From positions 52,596 through 116,595 of the forward strand of contig JAHELC010000010.1 of assembly GCA_024644405.1 (NCBI GenBank): a stretch of 64,000 nucleotides of DNA, read 5' to 3'. The stretch's first letter is position 1. Every line of letters starts with the position of its first letter. Below the pieces are notes generated by a model. It worked only from the letters and a program-made list of their open reading frames with translations. It was not told the DNA's origin and searched no databases. The position numbers were made by a program, and so were the translations under genes. Below are positions 38,353 to 47,611 of this stretch, piece by piece. Source of the DNA: Nitrospinaceae bacterium. GTDB taxonomy: Bacteria > Nitrospinota > Nitrospinia > Nitrospinales > Nitrospinaceae.

Positions 38353-40614
38353 ATGAACATCACCCACATTAAAGAAAAAATCCTGGCCCGTCTTCCGGCT
38401 TCGCGTTGGCTACCCTATGGGTTCGTGGTTGTGTTCTGTCTGGGGTTGGAATCCCTGCTGCTGGGGCTGGGATGGACCGACCTGGGCGTGCCCTATCTCT
38501 ACCATTATGATTATTTGTATTTCAGCGCCAGCGTTAAAGGGGTATTGGAACACGGATGGTACCTGAACAATCCCAGCCTGGGTGCGCCGGGAGCCCTGGC
38601 GACCCATGACTATTCCGGCGTGGCCAATGTTCATTTCCTGATCATCAAAGGCATCGCCCTGTTTACCTCGGACTGGGCGCGGGCGATGAATCTGTTTTAC
38701 GTGATTTCGTTCCCCCTTGCCGCTATTTCCGCTTTGGGGGTCTTTCGTCATTTTAAAATTGCTTCACCCGTTGCTATTTCCGGAAGCCTGCTGTTCGCGT
38801 TTGCGCCCTATCATTTTTTGCGCCTACAACACATCGTTTACACCAATTATTTTTTTGTTCCGCTGGTGACGCTGGTTCTCATCTGGATTGTGAGCGGCAA
38901 GCGGATGATCGTATACCGTGACGCCGATTCCGGGCGGTGGCGGTTCAACTTCCGGTCGGGCATTGCGCTGGCCAGTCTGCTGATCGCCGTTCTGGTTTCC
39001 GGGTCGGGAGTCTACTATGCTTTCTTTTCATGCTTTTTCCTGGTCATTGCGGGAGGCATGGGTTTCCTCAACCAGCGCAATATGGCGGCGCTGTTCACCT
39101 CCTGGATTTTGATCGGGGTGATCTGTGCCGGGGTGGCCCTGCAGATGACGCCTTCCTGGATTTACAAAATGAAGCATGGGACAAATCCGCTGGTGACCTT
39201 GTTCGCGCCGATGGAAACCGAAAAATACGGGATGAAGATCGCGCAACTGCTCCTGCCGGTACAGGATCACCGCGTCGCGTCGCTGGCACAACTGCGGGCG
39301 TGGTATGACCGCACCGCCCCGCTGAGCAACGAAAACCGTTTTACCTCCCTGGGGCTGGCGGGTTCGGTGGGATTCCTGGCGCTGATTATAGGATTATTCC
39401 GCAGAAGGAGCGATGAGCCAATGGAGGATTTGCAATGGCCGCTGGCGCGATTGAACATCGGCGCCGTGTTGCTGGGTACGGTCGGCGGATTCAGTTCCCT
39501 CTTTGCTTATCTGGTCACCTCGCAAATCCGGGCGTACAACCGGATCAGCATTTTTATCGAATTTTTCGCGATCTTCGCCCTGGTGCTGTTGCTGGCTCAT
39601 GTCTACGAAAAATTGTTGAGAGCGCGGTTGTCACACCTGGTGGGTTATGCGATGTGCGGAGTTATCCTGGTGCTCGGTCTGCTGGACCAGATACCTGCGT
39701 CTTTTAAAACGCCTTACCCCATCATCCAAAAACAGTTTGCGGAAGACTCCGAATTTTTCACCCGGATCGAACAAGCCTTGCCTGAGGGCGCGATGGTCTT
39801 TCAATTGCCTTACGTCGCTTTTCCCATCAGCCAACCGCTGAACGGGATGGGCCCTTATGATCATATCCGGGGTTATCTGCATACCCGAACAGTGCGGTGG
39901 AGTTATGGCGCCCTCAATGGCCGCGAGACGCAGGCCTGGCAACAGAGCGTTTCCCACCTGCCGGTGCAGGGACTGGTGGACAGTGTGGCGGTTTCAGGAT
40001 TCAAGGGAATTTACCTGAATCGCCGGGGCTATGCGGACGGGGGAGAAGACATGATTCGCCGTTTGTCTGAGATTTTAGAAGTGCAACCCCAGGTCAGTGT
40101 GGGCGGTGCCGAAGTTTTTTTCGACCTGCAGCCTTATTTTCAAAAGCTCCGGCAACATTTTTCTGCAGATCAATGGGCCACTCTACAGCGATCCATGCTT
40201 CGCGATCCCCTGGGCTACGCCGGGAAAAATTTGTTTCAAACGTCACAGATCATCATCCCCGCCGCCGGATTTGTGGAGGTGGTCACTCCCCGGACCGGTG
40301 GACCGGTACAACCGATACTGGTCGGGGGCTGGGCGGTGGACCCGGAAACCCGGCTGCCGGCGCAAACATTGATGGTGGTACATGACGGAAAAGCCAGCCA
40401 GCTATTTGTTTCCCAACAGGTCCCACGTCCCGATATCGCCCGCAAATTTGGCACCGAGGCCGTTCTCAAATCGCAATGGAGTATGGTGCTGGATACCCGC
40501 GCATGGGCACCGGGAAAACACTCATTTGAAATTTATGCGGTGCTCAAAGGGGGCCGGCTGGGCCGGCTGGGGGGATGTGAGAACAAATGCCGTGTCACCC
40601 TGTCTTCTGAATAA
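38353..40614 (+). CDS. Large polytopic membrane protein, GT-C/YfhO-like
   Basis: The 753-residue protein has about 11-12 predicted membrane helices in residues 20-480 (WLPYGFVVVFCLGLESLLLG, then ALASLLIAVLVSGSGVYYAF) and a soluble C-terminal region of about 270 residues. The first extracytoplasmic loop contains acidic and aromatic residues (YLYHYDYLYFS) as in GT-C glycosyltransferases. The C-terminal half has a beta-rich part (VGGWAVDPETRLPAQTLMVV) that resembles a carbohydrate- or adhesion-type module. A role in adding sugars from lipid-linked donors is inference. It differs from the paired proteins at 47965 and 49654. It is followed by the convergent cheW gene with 7 bases between. Confidence 0.75.
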   Translation: MNITHIKEKILARLPASRWLPYGFVVVFCLGLESLLLGLGWTDLGVPYLYHYDYLYFSASVKGVLEHGWYLNNPSLGAPGALATHDYSGVANVHFLIIKGIALFTSDWARAMNLFYVISFPLAAISALGVFRHFKIASPVAISGSLLFAFAPYHFLRLQHIVYTNYFFVPLVTLVLIWIVSGKRMIVYRDADSGRWRFNFRSGIALASLLIAVLVSGSGVYYAFFSCFFLVIAGGMGFLNQRNMAALFTSWILIGVICAGVALQMTPSWIYKMKHGTNPLVTLFAPMETEKYGMKIAQLLLPVQDHRVASLAQLRAWYDRTAPLSNENRFTSLGLAGSVGFLALIIGLFRRRSDEPMEDLQWPLARLNIGAVLLGTVGGFSSLFAYLVTSQIRAYNRISIFIEFFAIFALVLLLAHVYEKLLRARLSHLVGYAMCGVILVLGLLDQIPASFKTPYPIIQKQFAEDSEFFTRIEQALPEGAMVFQLPYVAFPISQPLNGMGPYDHIRGYLHTRTVRWSYGALNGRETQAWQQSVSHLPVQGLVDSVAVSGFKGIYLNRRGYADGGEDMIRRLSEILEVQPQVSVGGAEVFFDLQPYFQKLRQHFSADQWATLQRSMLRDPLGYAGKNLFQTSQIIIPAAGFVEVVTPRTGGPVQPILVGGWAVDPETRLPAQTLMVVHDGKASQLFVSQQVPRPDIARKFGTEAVLKSQWSMVLDTRAWAPGKHSFEIYAVLKGGRLGRLGGCENKCRVTLSSE

Positions 40615-40621
40615 AGCCGGG

Positions 40622-41065
40622 TCAGGCCGTGTTTCCTGACAGTTTGGCGGCCTTGGCCGTGTCGAGCACCATCAGCAATCGTTTTCCCTCGAGTTTATAG
40701 ACCCCGGAAACCAGTTCGCGGGTGGTGGCATCCACCGTACTCGGCACAGGTTCGAAATTATTTTCTTCAACTTCCAGAACGTCGCCAACAGAATCCACCA
40801 GAAAACTGATGACTTCGTTATTGATCCGGGTGACCACATTCATGGAATTATTGTCGTGCTCGCGGGGAGGGAGATTCATGCGGGTACGCAAGTCGATTGC
40901 GGTGATAATTTGCCCGCGCAGGTTGATCAATCCCTGTATTTCCGGGGCGGCCAGCGGTACTTCTGTCACCTCCTGATACCTTAATACTTCCTGCACCCCG
41001 AGCACTTCAATGCCAAGCAGGATATCGTTCACATAAAAGGTACAGAACTGTTTGGGCTCCGCCAA
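40622..41065 (-). CDS. cheW: Chemotaxis coupling protein CheW
   Basis: The 147-residue protein has the CheW fold that links chemoreceptors to the CheA kinase. Signature segments are FCTFYVNDILLGIEVLGVQE, LINLRGQIITAIDLRTRMNL and EVISFLVDSVGDVLEVEENN, followed by GVYKLEGKRLLMVLD. It is transcribed alone, without CheA, receptors or CheR/CheB in this window. It could be an accessory coupling protein; CheW-like receiver pairs exist in other systems. Confidence on family is high. Confidence 0.95.
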   Translation of the reverse strand: MAEPKQFCTFYVNDILLGIEVLGVQEVLRYQEVTEVPLAAPEIQGLINLRGQIITAIDLRTRMNLPPREHDNNSMNVVTRINNEVISFLVDSVGDVLEVEENNFEPVPSTVDATTRELVSGVYKLEGKRLLMVLDTAKAAKLSGNTA

Positions 41066-41299
41066 AGAAACACTCCTTGCAGTCGATTAAAAACAGACAC
41101 CCACAAAAGGGTGACTCAAGCATTTAACACGATTTTTCAATAAAAATCAAATTTACTGTGTATGTTATTTTATTTATTTTTCTTCGAGATTAGGTTAGAC
41201 TAAATTACTGAATAATAAATAAATACCCTGCATAATTTTCATATATTCAGATTCCGAAAATTCACCAAATTAACTTTTTCTGTTTTGGAGGAAAATCCA

Positions 41300-41989
41300 A
41301 TGATGGTCAGGCCCACAATCGGAAGAATCCGGAGATGTGCATTGCAACTCGTGATCGGGGTGATGCTTTTAATACTTCCCCTCCAGGCGCAGGCCGTGGT
41401 TGGGGTGACTGCCAAAGGCGGCACGACCGGCCTGGGCGGCGACGTGACTATCCCCCTGGTACCCAACTGGCTCAATTTAAGAGGCGGTTACAACTTTGGC
41501 GAAATTCGTCCTTCTGCTACCTACTCAGGAATCAAATACAAAGCCGATGTGGATTTTGAATCTGTTCCGATTCTCCTGGACCTGCATCCGTTTCATGGGG
41601 GTTTCCGTATTACCGGCGGTGTATTTTACAACAAGAACGAAGCGGATTTGTCTGCATTCCTGGCTTCTGGATCGGAATTTGGTGGCGGGACGGTACCGGC
41701 AGACACCACCGTGAACGCCAATGTCTCCTGGTCCAAGGAATTTATGCCTTACCTGGGGATCGGCTGGGGCAACGCGGCGGATGACAATACGCTCGATTCG
41801 CCTATCGCTGTGGGATTTTCTTTGGATATCGGCGCGTTTTACCAGGGAAGTCCGAACGTTTTGCTAACAGAAAGTTCGGGTTTAGCATCTCCGGCCGATA
41901 TAGCGGCGGAACAAGCTCAACTCGAAGATGATTTGAGCGGATTTAAATTCTTTCCGGTCGTCACGCTGGGAATTCACATCCGTTTTTGA
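41300..41989 (+). CDS. Probable outer-membrane beta-barrel protein
   Basis: The 229-residue protein has a signal peptide (LVIGVMLLILPLQAQA). The mature part alternates short amphipathic strands (LNLRGGYNFGEI, VDFESVPILLDLHPF, FRITGGVFYNKNE) with polar loops, and it ends VTLGIHIRF with a terminal Phe, the hallmark of outer-membrane barrel proteins. About 8 strands fit. The ATG at 41300 has TTGGAGGAAAATCCA, a strong ribosome site. It is preceded by 220 bases of AT-rich sequence. The function is unknown; similar small barrels occur as porin-like or surface proteins. Confidence 0.8.
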   Translation: MMVRPTIGRIRRCALQLVIGVMLLILPLQAQAVVGVTAKGGTTGLGGDVTIPLVPNWLNLRGGYNFGEIRPSATYSGIKYKADVDFESVPILLDLHPFHGGFRITGGVFYNKNEADLSAFLASGSEFGGGTVPADTTVNANVSWSKEFMPYLGIGWGNAADDNTLDSPIAVGFSLDIGAFYQGSPNVLLTESSGLASPADIAAEQAQLEDDLSGFKFFPVVTLGIHIRF

Positions 41990-42001
41990 TCCGGGGATAC
42001 C

Positions 42002-42742
42002 CTACTGGATGATCAACACTTTTAATTTGGGCAGGTCCGCCATTTTTTCCAGCGCCGGAATCTGTTCATAATCCACCGCGTTGGCGGTGAGGTCCAGGTA
42101 TTCCAGGTTCGGCAGGTGTTTGGAACGGATCAGGGCTTCGATTCCTTTCGGACCGATTTGATTGCGAAACAAATCCAGCCGTTTTAAATTTATCAGGTGC
42201 GGAGAATTGGCAATGGCGATGGCTCCGGCATCCCCTACCTCATTTGCTCCCAGGTCCAGCAGGGTGACCTGCCCCATCTTGTCGGATTGCACCAGAAGCT
42301 TCACCCCTTCGTTCCCCAACTGGTTTTTCATCAGGTTCAGTTCCGTGAGATGATTGAAGTGAGCCGACCCGACCAGGCTTTGGATGCCATCGGCGGTGAC
42401 CTGGTTATCCCACAGGAATAATCTTTCGACATGTTGAAACGTGGGCGATTCCGCCAGGATGGCCACTCCCTCATCTCCCAGCCTGTTAGTTTTCAAAGCC
42501 AGCGACCGGACGTTTTTAACTTTTTCAGTTTCCGCAAGAAGGCGGACTCCTTTGACGCCGATGCGTTTATTTTGCAGGCTGACATTCATGCCGTCTTCGC
42601 TGGTGCCCTTCTCGATAATCCTGGGCAGGTCCTGGGCTTTGGTGCTGGCTCCGGTGACGCCGTCATAGCCGGAACGGCAGGCGGGCAGGAGTACTCCAAG
42701 GGTTAATACGAGCAGGCTGAAAGTTTTGCAGAGTTTCATCAT
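42002..42742 (-). CDS. Leucine-rich-repeat lipoprotein
   Basis: The 246-residue protein has a lipoprotein signal (FSLLVLTLGVLLPAC, lipobox LPAC). The mature part has about seven LRRs of about 24 residues of the ribonuclease-inhibitor-like kind (LTELNLMKNQLGNEGVKLLV and LKRLDLFRNQIGPKGIEALI). The frame is open upstream to 42883, but that part would overlap the FGE-fold gene, and the double ATG at 42742/42739 with AAAGGCGACC gives the signal peptide. It follows the FGE-fold gene by 44 bases on the same strand. LRR lipoproteins of this kind act in protein binding at the envelope. Confidence 0.85.
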   Translation of the reverse strand: MMKLCKTFSLLVLTLGVLLPACRSGYDGVTGASTKAQDLPRIIEKGTSEDGMNVSLQNKRIGVKGVRLLAETEKVKNVRSLALKTNRLGDEGVAILAESPTFQHVERLFLWDNQVTADGIQSLVGSAHFNHLTELNLMKNQLGNEGVKLLVQSDKMGQVTLLDLGANEVGDAGAIAIANSPHLINLKRLDLFRNQIGPKGIEALIRSKHLPNLEYLDLTANAVDYEQIPALEKMADLPKLKVLIIQ

Positions 42743-42786
42743 GAGGTCGCCTTTATGAGTTCGATTGTTTAATTCCGCACTATAAG

Positions 42787-43563
42787 CTATTTTGCGCACC
42801 GGAAGCCGAGATAATTGTTGCGCCGATTCGGCAGGCTTTTGCCCCGCACGGCGATCCGTGCCAGATCCATGTTGGAAAACCACGAGCCGCCCTTGATCAC
42901 TTTGAATTGTTTCCCGTAAAAATCATTGGGATGGGTGTTCCCCGGATGCGGCTGATACCAGTCCGCCGTCCACTCCCAAACATTGCCGGCCATATCACGA
43001 ATGCCGTAGGGGCTGGTACCGTATTGATCCAGGCCGACGGGTGCGGAATAGCGGTAGCCGTCTTGTTTGCCGCGGACGTTGGCCCGGGTTGCGTCCGGTT
43101 CGTTGCCCCAGGGATAAAAACGCCCGTCGGTTCCCCGTGCGGCCTTTTCCCACTCCGCCTCAGTGGGGAGCCGCTTTCCCACAGTAGCGCAGTAGTCCGA
43201 CGCCTCTTTCCAGGTGACGCCCACCACCGGATAGCTGTCCTGATTGAATCGCTCGTTGTCCATGAACTTGGGCGCCGGCACACCGGTCCGTTGCCGGTAC
43301 AATCGGTACTGTCCGACAGTCACTTCGGTTTTGTCTATCTTGTAAGCTTGCAGATGTACGCTATGGGCTGGGGTTTCGTCGCGGTAGTAATCCAGGGACT
43401 CGGAGAAAAATGTGCTTGCCGCCCACTCGATATCCTTCTCGGAACTTCCCATGGTGAATTCGCCGGGAGCAATGGTGATCATTTCCGTGGGTGGGACGGG
43501 CGGCGTGGCTCCAAGAGGGAAAGGAAAAATCAGCAACAGAAAAACCCCGATAGCTCCTTTCAT
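42787..43563 (-). CDS. Formylglycine-generating-enzyme-fold protein (FGE-sulfatase domain), probably non-catalytic
   Basis: The 258-residue protein has a signal peptide (GVFLLLIFPFPLGA) and a full FGE-sulfatase domain: MITIAPGEFTMGSSEKDIEW, then KTEVTVGQYRLY, RLPTEAEWEKAARG, PYGIRDMAGNVWEWTADWY, VIKGGSWFSNMDLARIAVRG and YLGFRCAK at the end. The two catalytic cysteines of true formylglycine enzymes, expected in the GGS-W segment, are replaced by Ser/Asn/Leu-type residues, so it should not make formylglycine. The fold is reused for ligand binding. It starts 11 bases after the leuD stop, so it may be cotranscribed with leuCD, without an evident metabolic link. Confidence 0.88.
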   Translation of the reverse strand: MKGAIGVFLLLIFPFPLGATPPVPPTEMITIAPGEFTMGSSEKDIEWAASTFFSESLDYYRDETPAHSVHLQAYKIDKTEVTVGQYRLYRQRTGVPAPKFMDNERFNQDSYPVVGVTWKEASDYCATVGKRLPTEAEWEKAARGTDGRFYPWGNEPDATRANVRGKQDGYRYSAPVGLDQYGTSPYGIRDMAGNVWEWTADWYQPHPGNTHPNDFYGKQFKVIKGGSWFSNMDLARIAVRGKSLPNRRNNYLGFRCAK

Positions 43564-43574
43564 AAGGTTCCACC

Positions 43575-44138
43575 TTAGCTGGGAATCAGTCCCGATTTCC
43601 TGGCGTATTCGAAAATGTCCCCGGCTTCGATGATGTCGATCACCTCTCCCAGGGAGTTCAGGGGATAGGTTTTGTTCTGCGTCTCGTTGGTGAGGGTGTA
43701 GGCTTCCAGATCGATGGTGAGTTGATCTCCAGTCTTGATTTCGTTCGCCAGCGGTTGCTTGGATTCCAGCGGAATAAAGAATCCGCCGTCAATGGAGTTG
43801 CGGTAAAAGATACGCGCATAACTCTCCGCCACCACCGCCTGGACGCCGGCGATTTCCATGCAGGCGGGGGCGTGTTCGCGCGAGGAGCCGCACCCGAAGT
43901 TGGATCCGCCGATCACGATCTTGAACTGGGATTGGTATTGTCCTTCGTCCACGAATGGAATCTTTCCCTGCGGCAGGCCGGAGGCTTCCGTGGGCACGCC
44001 GGACAATGCGAACTTGCCGTAATTCTTGCTTTCTTCCGGATCGCTCAAACTGTACACCAGGTGCTCGGCGGGAATGATCTGGTCGGTATCGATGTTGTTG
44101 CCCAATACAAAGGCGCGTCCCTGAATCTTCTTTTTCAT
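43575..44138 (-). CDS. leuD: 3-isopropylmalate dehydratase small subunit
   Basis: LeuD (187 residues) is the swivel-domain subunit that with LeuC isomerises 2-isopropylmalate to 3-isopropylmalate in leucine synthesis. The N-terminus GRAFVLGNNIDTDQIIPAEH and the motif IGGSNFGCGSSREHAPACME are diagnostic. IFYRNSIDGGFFIPLESK is also conserved. The length (187) is close to the archaeal/bacterial short form. The ribosome site AAAGGAAGAG is about 11 bases from the start. It follows leuC by about 34 bases. Homoaconitase small subunits share the fold, but the organisation as leuC-leuD supports leucine biosynthesis. Confidence 0.94.
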   Translation of the reverse strand: MKKKIQGRAFVLGNNIDTDQIIPAEHLVYSLSDPEESKNYGKFALSGVPTEASGLPQGKIPFVDEGQYQSQFKIVIGGSNFGCGSSREHAPACMEIAGVQAVVAESYARIFYRNSIDGGFFIPLESKQPLANEIKTGDQLTIDLEAYTLTNETQNKTYPLNSLGEVIDIIEAGDIFEYARKSGLIPS

Positions 44139-44172
44139 GAATCTACTCTTCCTTTAAAAATCCTGATAACGA

Positions 44173-45480
44173 TTAAACTCGGGCGGGAATGAATTCCCGT
44201 GGATCGGTCACGTACCCGGTCAACGCCGAAGCGGCAGCGGTGTAGGGCGACGCGAGGTAAACGGATGATTGCTTCGATCCCATGCGCCCCGGAAAATTCC
44301 GGTTGGTGGTCGAGATCACCACTTCCGTGCCGTGGGTCCGGCCGAAGGTGTCCTTGGGTCCGCCGAGACAGGCGGCGCAGGACGGCTCGCCGATGCGCGC
44401 GCCGGCGTCCTCGAAAATCTGTGCCAGCGTTTTACCGTCGATGGTTTCGGTGCGTAGAGCCTGTTCCACATCCACCGTTGCGGGAACAATGTAGGTATCG
44501 ATTTTCACCTTTTCACCGTTCAATATTTCCGCGGCGGCGATGAAGTCGGTGATCTTGCCGCCGGTGCACGAGCCGATGTAGGACCGGTCCAGCTTGACGT
44601 CCTTGCATTCGCGTGCCAGCGCCCGGTTGTCCGGCGAGTGCGGTTGAGCCACCACCGGTTCCAGCTCGTCGGCTTTGTAGGTTTTGTTGAAGCAGTATTT
44701 GGCGTCGGGATCTGAATGATGCACCGTCCCCTTCTTGTCGGTGCGGCCTTTCAGGTAATCGTAGGTGACGTCGTCCGCTTCGATCACGGCATTCTTGCCG
44801 CCCGCTTCGATCGCCATATTGCACAGGGTCATGCGTTCCTCCATGGAGAAATTATAGACCGCGTCCCCCGCCCATTCCATGGTGCGGTAGGTGGCGCCGT
44901 CGCACCCTATGTCGCCGATCACGTGCAGAAGAATATCCTTCGCCATGATGTAGGGCGGAAAAGTGCCGGTCCACTCGAAGCGCATGGTTTCGGGAACCTT
45001 GACCCATAGTTTGCCGGTTCCGAGGATGAACGCGGCATCGGTGTTGCCAATGCCGGTGGAGAACATGCCGAACGCGCCGGAGGTGCAGGTATGCGAATCG
45101 GTGCCGAACAGGACTTCGCCGGGGCGGTTGTGTCCCTCCTGCGCCAGGGCAATGTGACAAACGCCCTTGTAATTCTCGGTTCCGACATCATAATAATAAG
45201 GAAGCTTTTGCTCCTTCGCGAATTCGCGAATGATATCGATGTTGCGGTTGGCATGGGGATCGGCGGTGAAAATATAATGATCGGGGATGATCACGACCTT
45301 TTCCGCATCCCAGACCCTGGCATTCTGGCCGAACTGTTTTTTGAAAATGCCGATGGTCCCCGGGCCGCACACGTCATGGGTCATCAGGACATCGACATCG
45401 ACCCAGACGTTGTCGCCGGGGGCGACGGATGTTTTACCGGCGTGGCTTGCCAGAATTTTTTCGGTAATGGTCATTGCCAT
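44173..45480 (-). CDS. leuC: 3-isopropylmalate dehydratase large subunit
   Basis: LeuC (435 residues) carries the 4Fe-4S cluster and active site of isopropylmalate isomerase. Cluster cysteines lie in SYIGSCTGGKITDF and ASCAACLGGPKDTF-like segments (GEPSCAACLGG). Substrate-binding blocks are GTDSHTCTSGAFGMFSTGIG and MTHDVCGPGTIGIF. The GSK/ TNRNFPGRMGSK block at the end is typical. I set the start at the ATG at 45480, which has GGAGATTGT; a TTG two codons earlier is less likely. It belongs to the short, archaeal-like HACN/LeuC branch, and homoaconitase activity cannot be excluded from sequence alone. Confidence 0.93.
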   Translation of the reverse strand: MAMTITEKILASHAGKTSVAPGDNVWVDVDVLMTHDVCGPGTIGIFKKQFGQNARVWDAEKVVIIPDHYIFTADPHANRNIDIIREFAKEQKLPYYYDVGTENYKGVCHIALAQEGHNRPGEVLFGTDSHTCTSGAFGMFSTGIGNTDAAFILGTGKLWVKVPETMRFEWTGTFPPYIMAKDILLHVIGDIGCDGATYRTMEWAGDAVYNFSMEERMTLCNMAIEAGGKNAVIEADDVTYDYLKGRTDKKGTVHHSDPDAKYCFNKTYKADELEPVVAQPHSPDNRALARECKDVKLDRSYIGSCTGGKITDFIAAAEILNGEKVKIDTYIVPATVDVEQALRTETIDGKTLAQIFEDAGARIGEPSCAACLGGPKDTFGRTHGTEVVISTTNRNFPGRMGSKQSSVYLASPYTAAASALTGYVTDPREFIPARV

Positions 45481-45744
45481 ATACAATCTCCGTAGGGAGG
45501 GGGTTGCGATTCAGTTTTCGAGGCAGTCAGACGAAAAGTCCTCAAGTGTAATACTAAATTAACATTTTAAGGTTTCTGAGCGAACAAAAAATTTAAAAAA
45601 GGCGAATTATATCGCCAAAGCGGCCGGATTCCACCCGGATCTGGGTCTATAGGCCGGTTCCCGCCCGTTCGGGGCCGTTATAATATTGAAACCAAACCGT
45701 GATTGAGGTAGGTTGAATCCCTTTAAACTCTTGAATTTAATCCA

Positions 45745-47235
45745 ATGACATCGAGCAACGATCCCGAAAAGGACGACCCCAAGAAGGAAGATCCCGAAAA
45801 GGACGATCCCAATAAAGTGGTGTTTGACCGCCGACCCCTGTGGATCGTGATTTTCGACCGCATGCGAAGGGGCATCGTGGTGGCGGTACTCCTGATCGGT
45901 TTTTTCGTCCTGCTGGGCCGGGACGCTCCCGAGGGACTATCCACCGAAGGTTACAAGGTCCTGTGCCTGTTTTTTCTGTGCGTCTGCCTGTGGTCGAGCA
46001 ACGTGATTCCCCTGTCGGCGACCAGCCTGCTGGTGATCGGCGCGGTGCCCCTGATGGGCATCATGGATGCCTCCCAGGTGTATGCCTTTTTCGGCAACCG
46101 GGCGGTGTTTTTTATTCTGGGAGCGTTTGTGCTTTCCGGGTCGATGATCGCCTGTGGTTTGAGCGGGCGGATGTCTTTGTGGGTCATAGAAAAATGGGGT
46201 CATAAGCCGCGCACGTTGATGACGTCCATCTATTTTTTTGGAGCGGCCAGTTCCTGTTTCATGTCCGAGCATGCCGTGGCGGCCATGCTGTTTCCGATCG
46301 TCACGGAAATTGTCTCCGCCCTGAAACTGCCTCAGGGCAAGTCCGCCTTTGCCAAGTCGCTGTATTTCGCTCTGGCCTGGGGGTGCATCATCGGCGGCGC
46401 CACCACGGTGCTGGGCGGAGGACGGGTGCCGCTGGCGGTCGAGATGCTGGAAAAGGGAACCCAGAGTACACTCGGGATCCTGCAATACAGCCAGCTGACT
46501 TTTCCGATGATCGTGCTTTTGCTGGGGTGCGGGTGGGCTCTGCTCAATTTGTTGTTCAAACCCGAAATCGAAAACGTACAACCCGCCCTGGAGAATTTGC
46601 ACGCCAAAGCCCTGGCCCAGGGAAAAGTGACCTACCAGGAGATGGGGGTGGGTGCAGTGATGGGCCTGACTCTGATTTTCTGGTTCGGGTACGGCGAGCA
46701 GTTGGGGATTGCCAACATCTCCATCATGGCGATCGTGCTGCTGTTCGTATTGAACCTGATCACCTGGAAGACGGTGGAGCCGCACGTGAACTGGGCCATT
46801 ATCGTCATGTACGGCGGGGCGATCGCCCTCGGGCAGGTGATGGCTTCTTCCGGCGCGGCGCTCTGGCTGGCACAGAAAGCGTTTCAGGGATCGATCGCCA
46901 CACCGACGGGATTTCTGTTGACGGTGGCGGTGCTGTCCACCTTGTTCACCACGTTCATGAGCAATTCGGCGGTGATCGCTATTTTACTGCCACCGGTCCT
47001 GAGCTTGTGTCCGGATTACGGAATCTCCCCGGTGGTGGCCACCATGACGGTGATTTTGCCCAGTAACTTTGCCTTCATATTGCCGATTGCAACACCCGCG
47101 TCCGCCCTGGCGTTTGCATCCCGCCACATTTCGCTTCGGGAAATGATATTTTCAGGAACGTTGCTCAGCCTGTTGGGCATGGTCTGCTTTATGATTTTGC
47201 TCTTCGTGTTCTGGCCCTGGATGGGATTTCAATAA
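45745..47235 (+). CDS. SLC13/DASS family anion:Na+ symporter
   Basis: The 496-residue inner-membrane transporter belongs to the divalent anion:sodium symporter family (dicarboxylates, sulfate or phosphate). About 11-12 helices are predicted. Family blocks include GNRAVFFILGAFVLSGSM, SIYFFGAASSCFMSEHAVAA, NWAIIVMYGGAIALGQVMA and TFMSNSAVIAILLPPV with the SNT-like motif as MSNSA. The N-terminal 28 residues are a highly charged tandem repeat (DPEKDD, then DPKKED, DPEKDD, DPNK), which is not usual. Substrate cannot be assigned. No clear ribosome site precedes the ATG. Confidence 0.9.
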   Translation: MTSSNDPEKDDPKKEDPEKDDPNKVVFDRRPLWIVIFDRMRRGIVVAVLLIGFFVLLGRDAPEGLSTEGYKVLCLFFLCVCLWSSNVIPLSATSLLVIGAVPLMGIMDASQVYAFFGNRAVFFILGAFVLSGSMIACGLSGRMSLWVIEKWGHKPRTLMTSIYFFGAASSCFMSEHAVAAMLFPIVTEIVSALKLPQGKSAFAKSLYFALAWGCIIGGATTVLGGGRVPLAVEMLEKGTQSTLGILQYSQLTFPMIVLLLGCGWALLNLLFKPEIENVQPALENLHAKALAQGKVTYQEMGVGAVMGLTLIFWFGYGEQLGIANISIMAIVLLFVLNLITWKTVEPHVNWAIIVMYGGAIALGQVMASSGAALWLAQKAFQGSIATPTGFLLTVAVLSTLFTTFMSNSAVIAILLPPVLSLCPDYGISPVVATMTVILPSNFAFILPIATPASALAFASRHISLREMIFSGTLLSLLGMVCFMILLFVFWPWMGFQ

Positions 47236-47611
47236 GCCAGTGAGTTTAAAAAGGCTAGAAGGCAGGCCCGAGAAGGGCCGGGAGGGTTGGCCCAACTCGG
47301 AAAAAAAGTGCGTGACTTCCTTTTTTCGCTAACCTGCCAAACAAAAGCCTCATTCTGGGAGAAAAGATGCGATTCACGGCTGCGTGAGTTGCATCCATAA
47401 TATAAGAGCAAGAGACATGCCAAATTCGGCGAATTTGTTTTTGTTGAGTAACCTGTTGTAATTTCAGGTATTATCGCAGGCAGGGACTGAGCGGCGTTTG
47501 CCAGGGGGTCTGATTCTTGTTTCACAATGACGGTTTTGTAACAATGGATTTTCAAATATGTAACAGCTGTCAACCATCGCCCGGGACCCCCCGCTTAAAA
47601 ATGGAGCACCG
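47236..47611. other. Intergenic region, nothing recognised
   Basis: About 375 bases lie between the transporter and rhodanese genes on the same strand. A 114-codon frame on the minus strand lacks a good start and a recognisable product. I see short GC-rich inverted segments near 47260-47295 and a T-rich region near 47320, but no clear terminator. Confidence 0.4.

Noticed and set aside
47229..47573. 114-codon minus-strand frame between the transporter and rhodanese genes
   Set aside because: No credible start or domain; reads into the end of the transporter gene.
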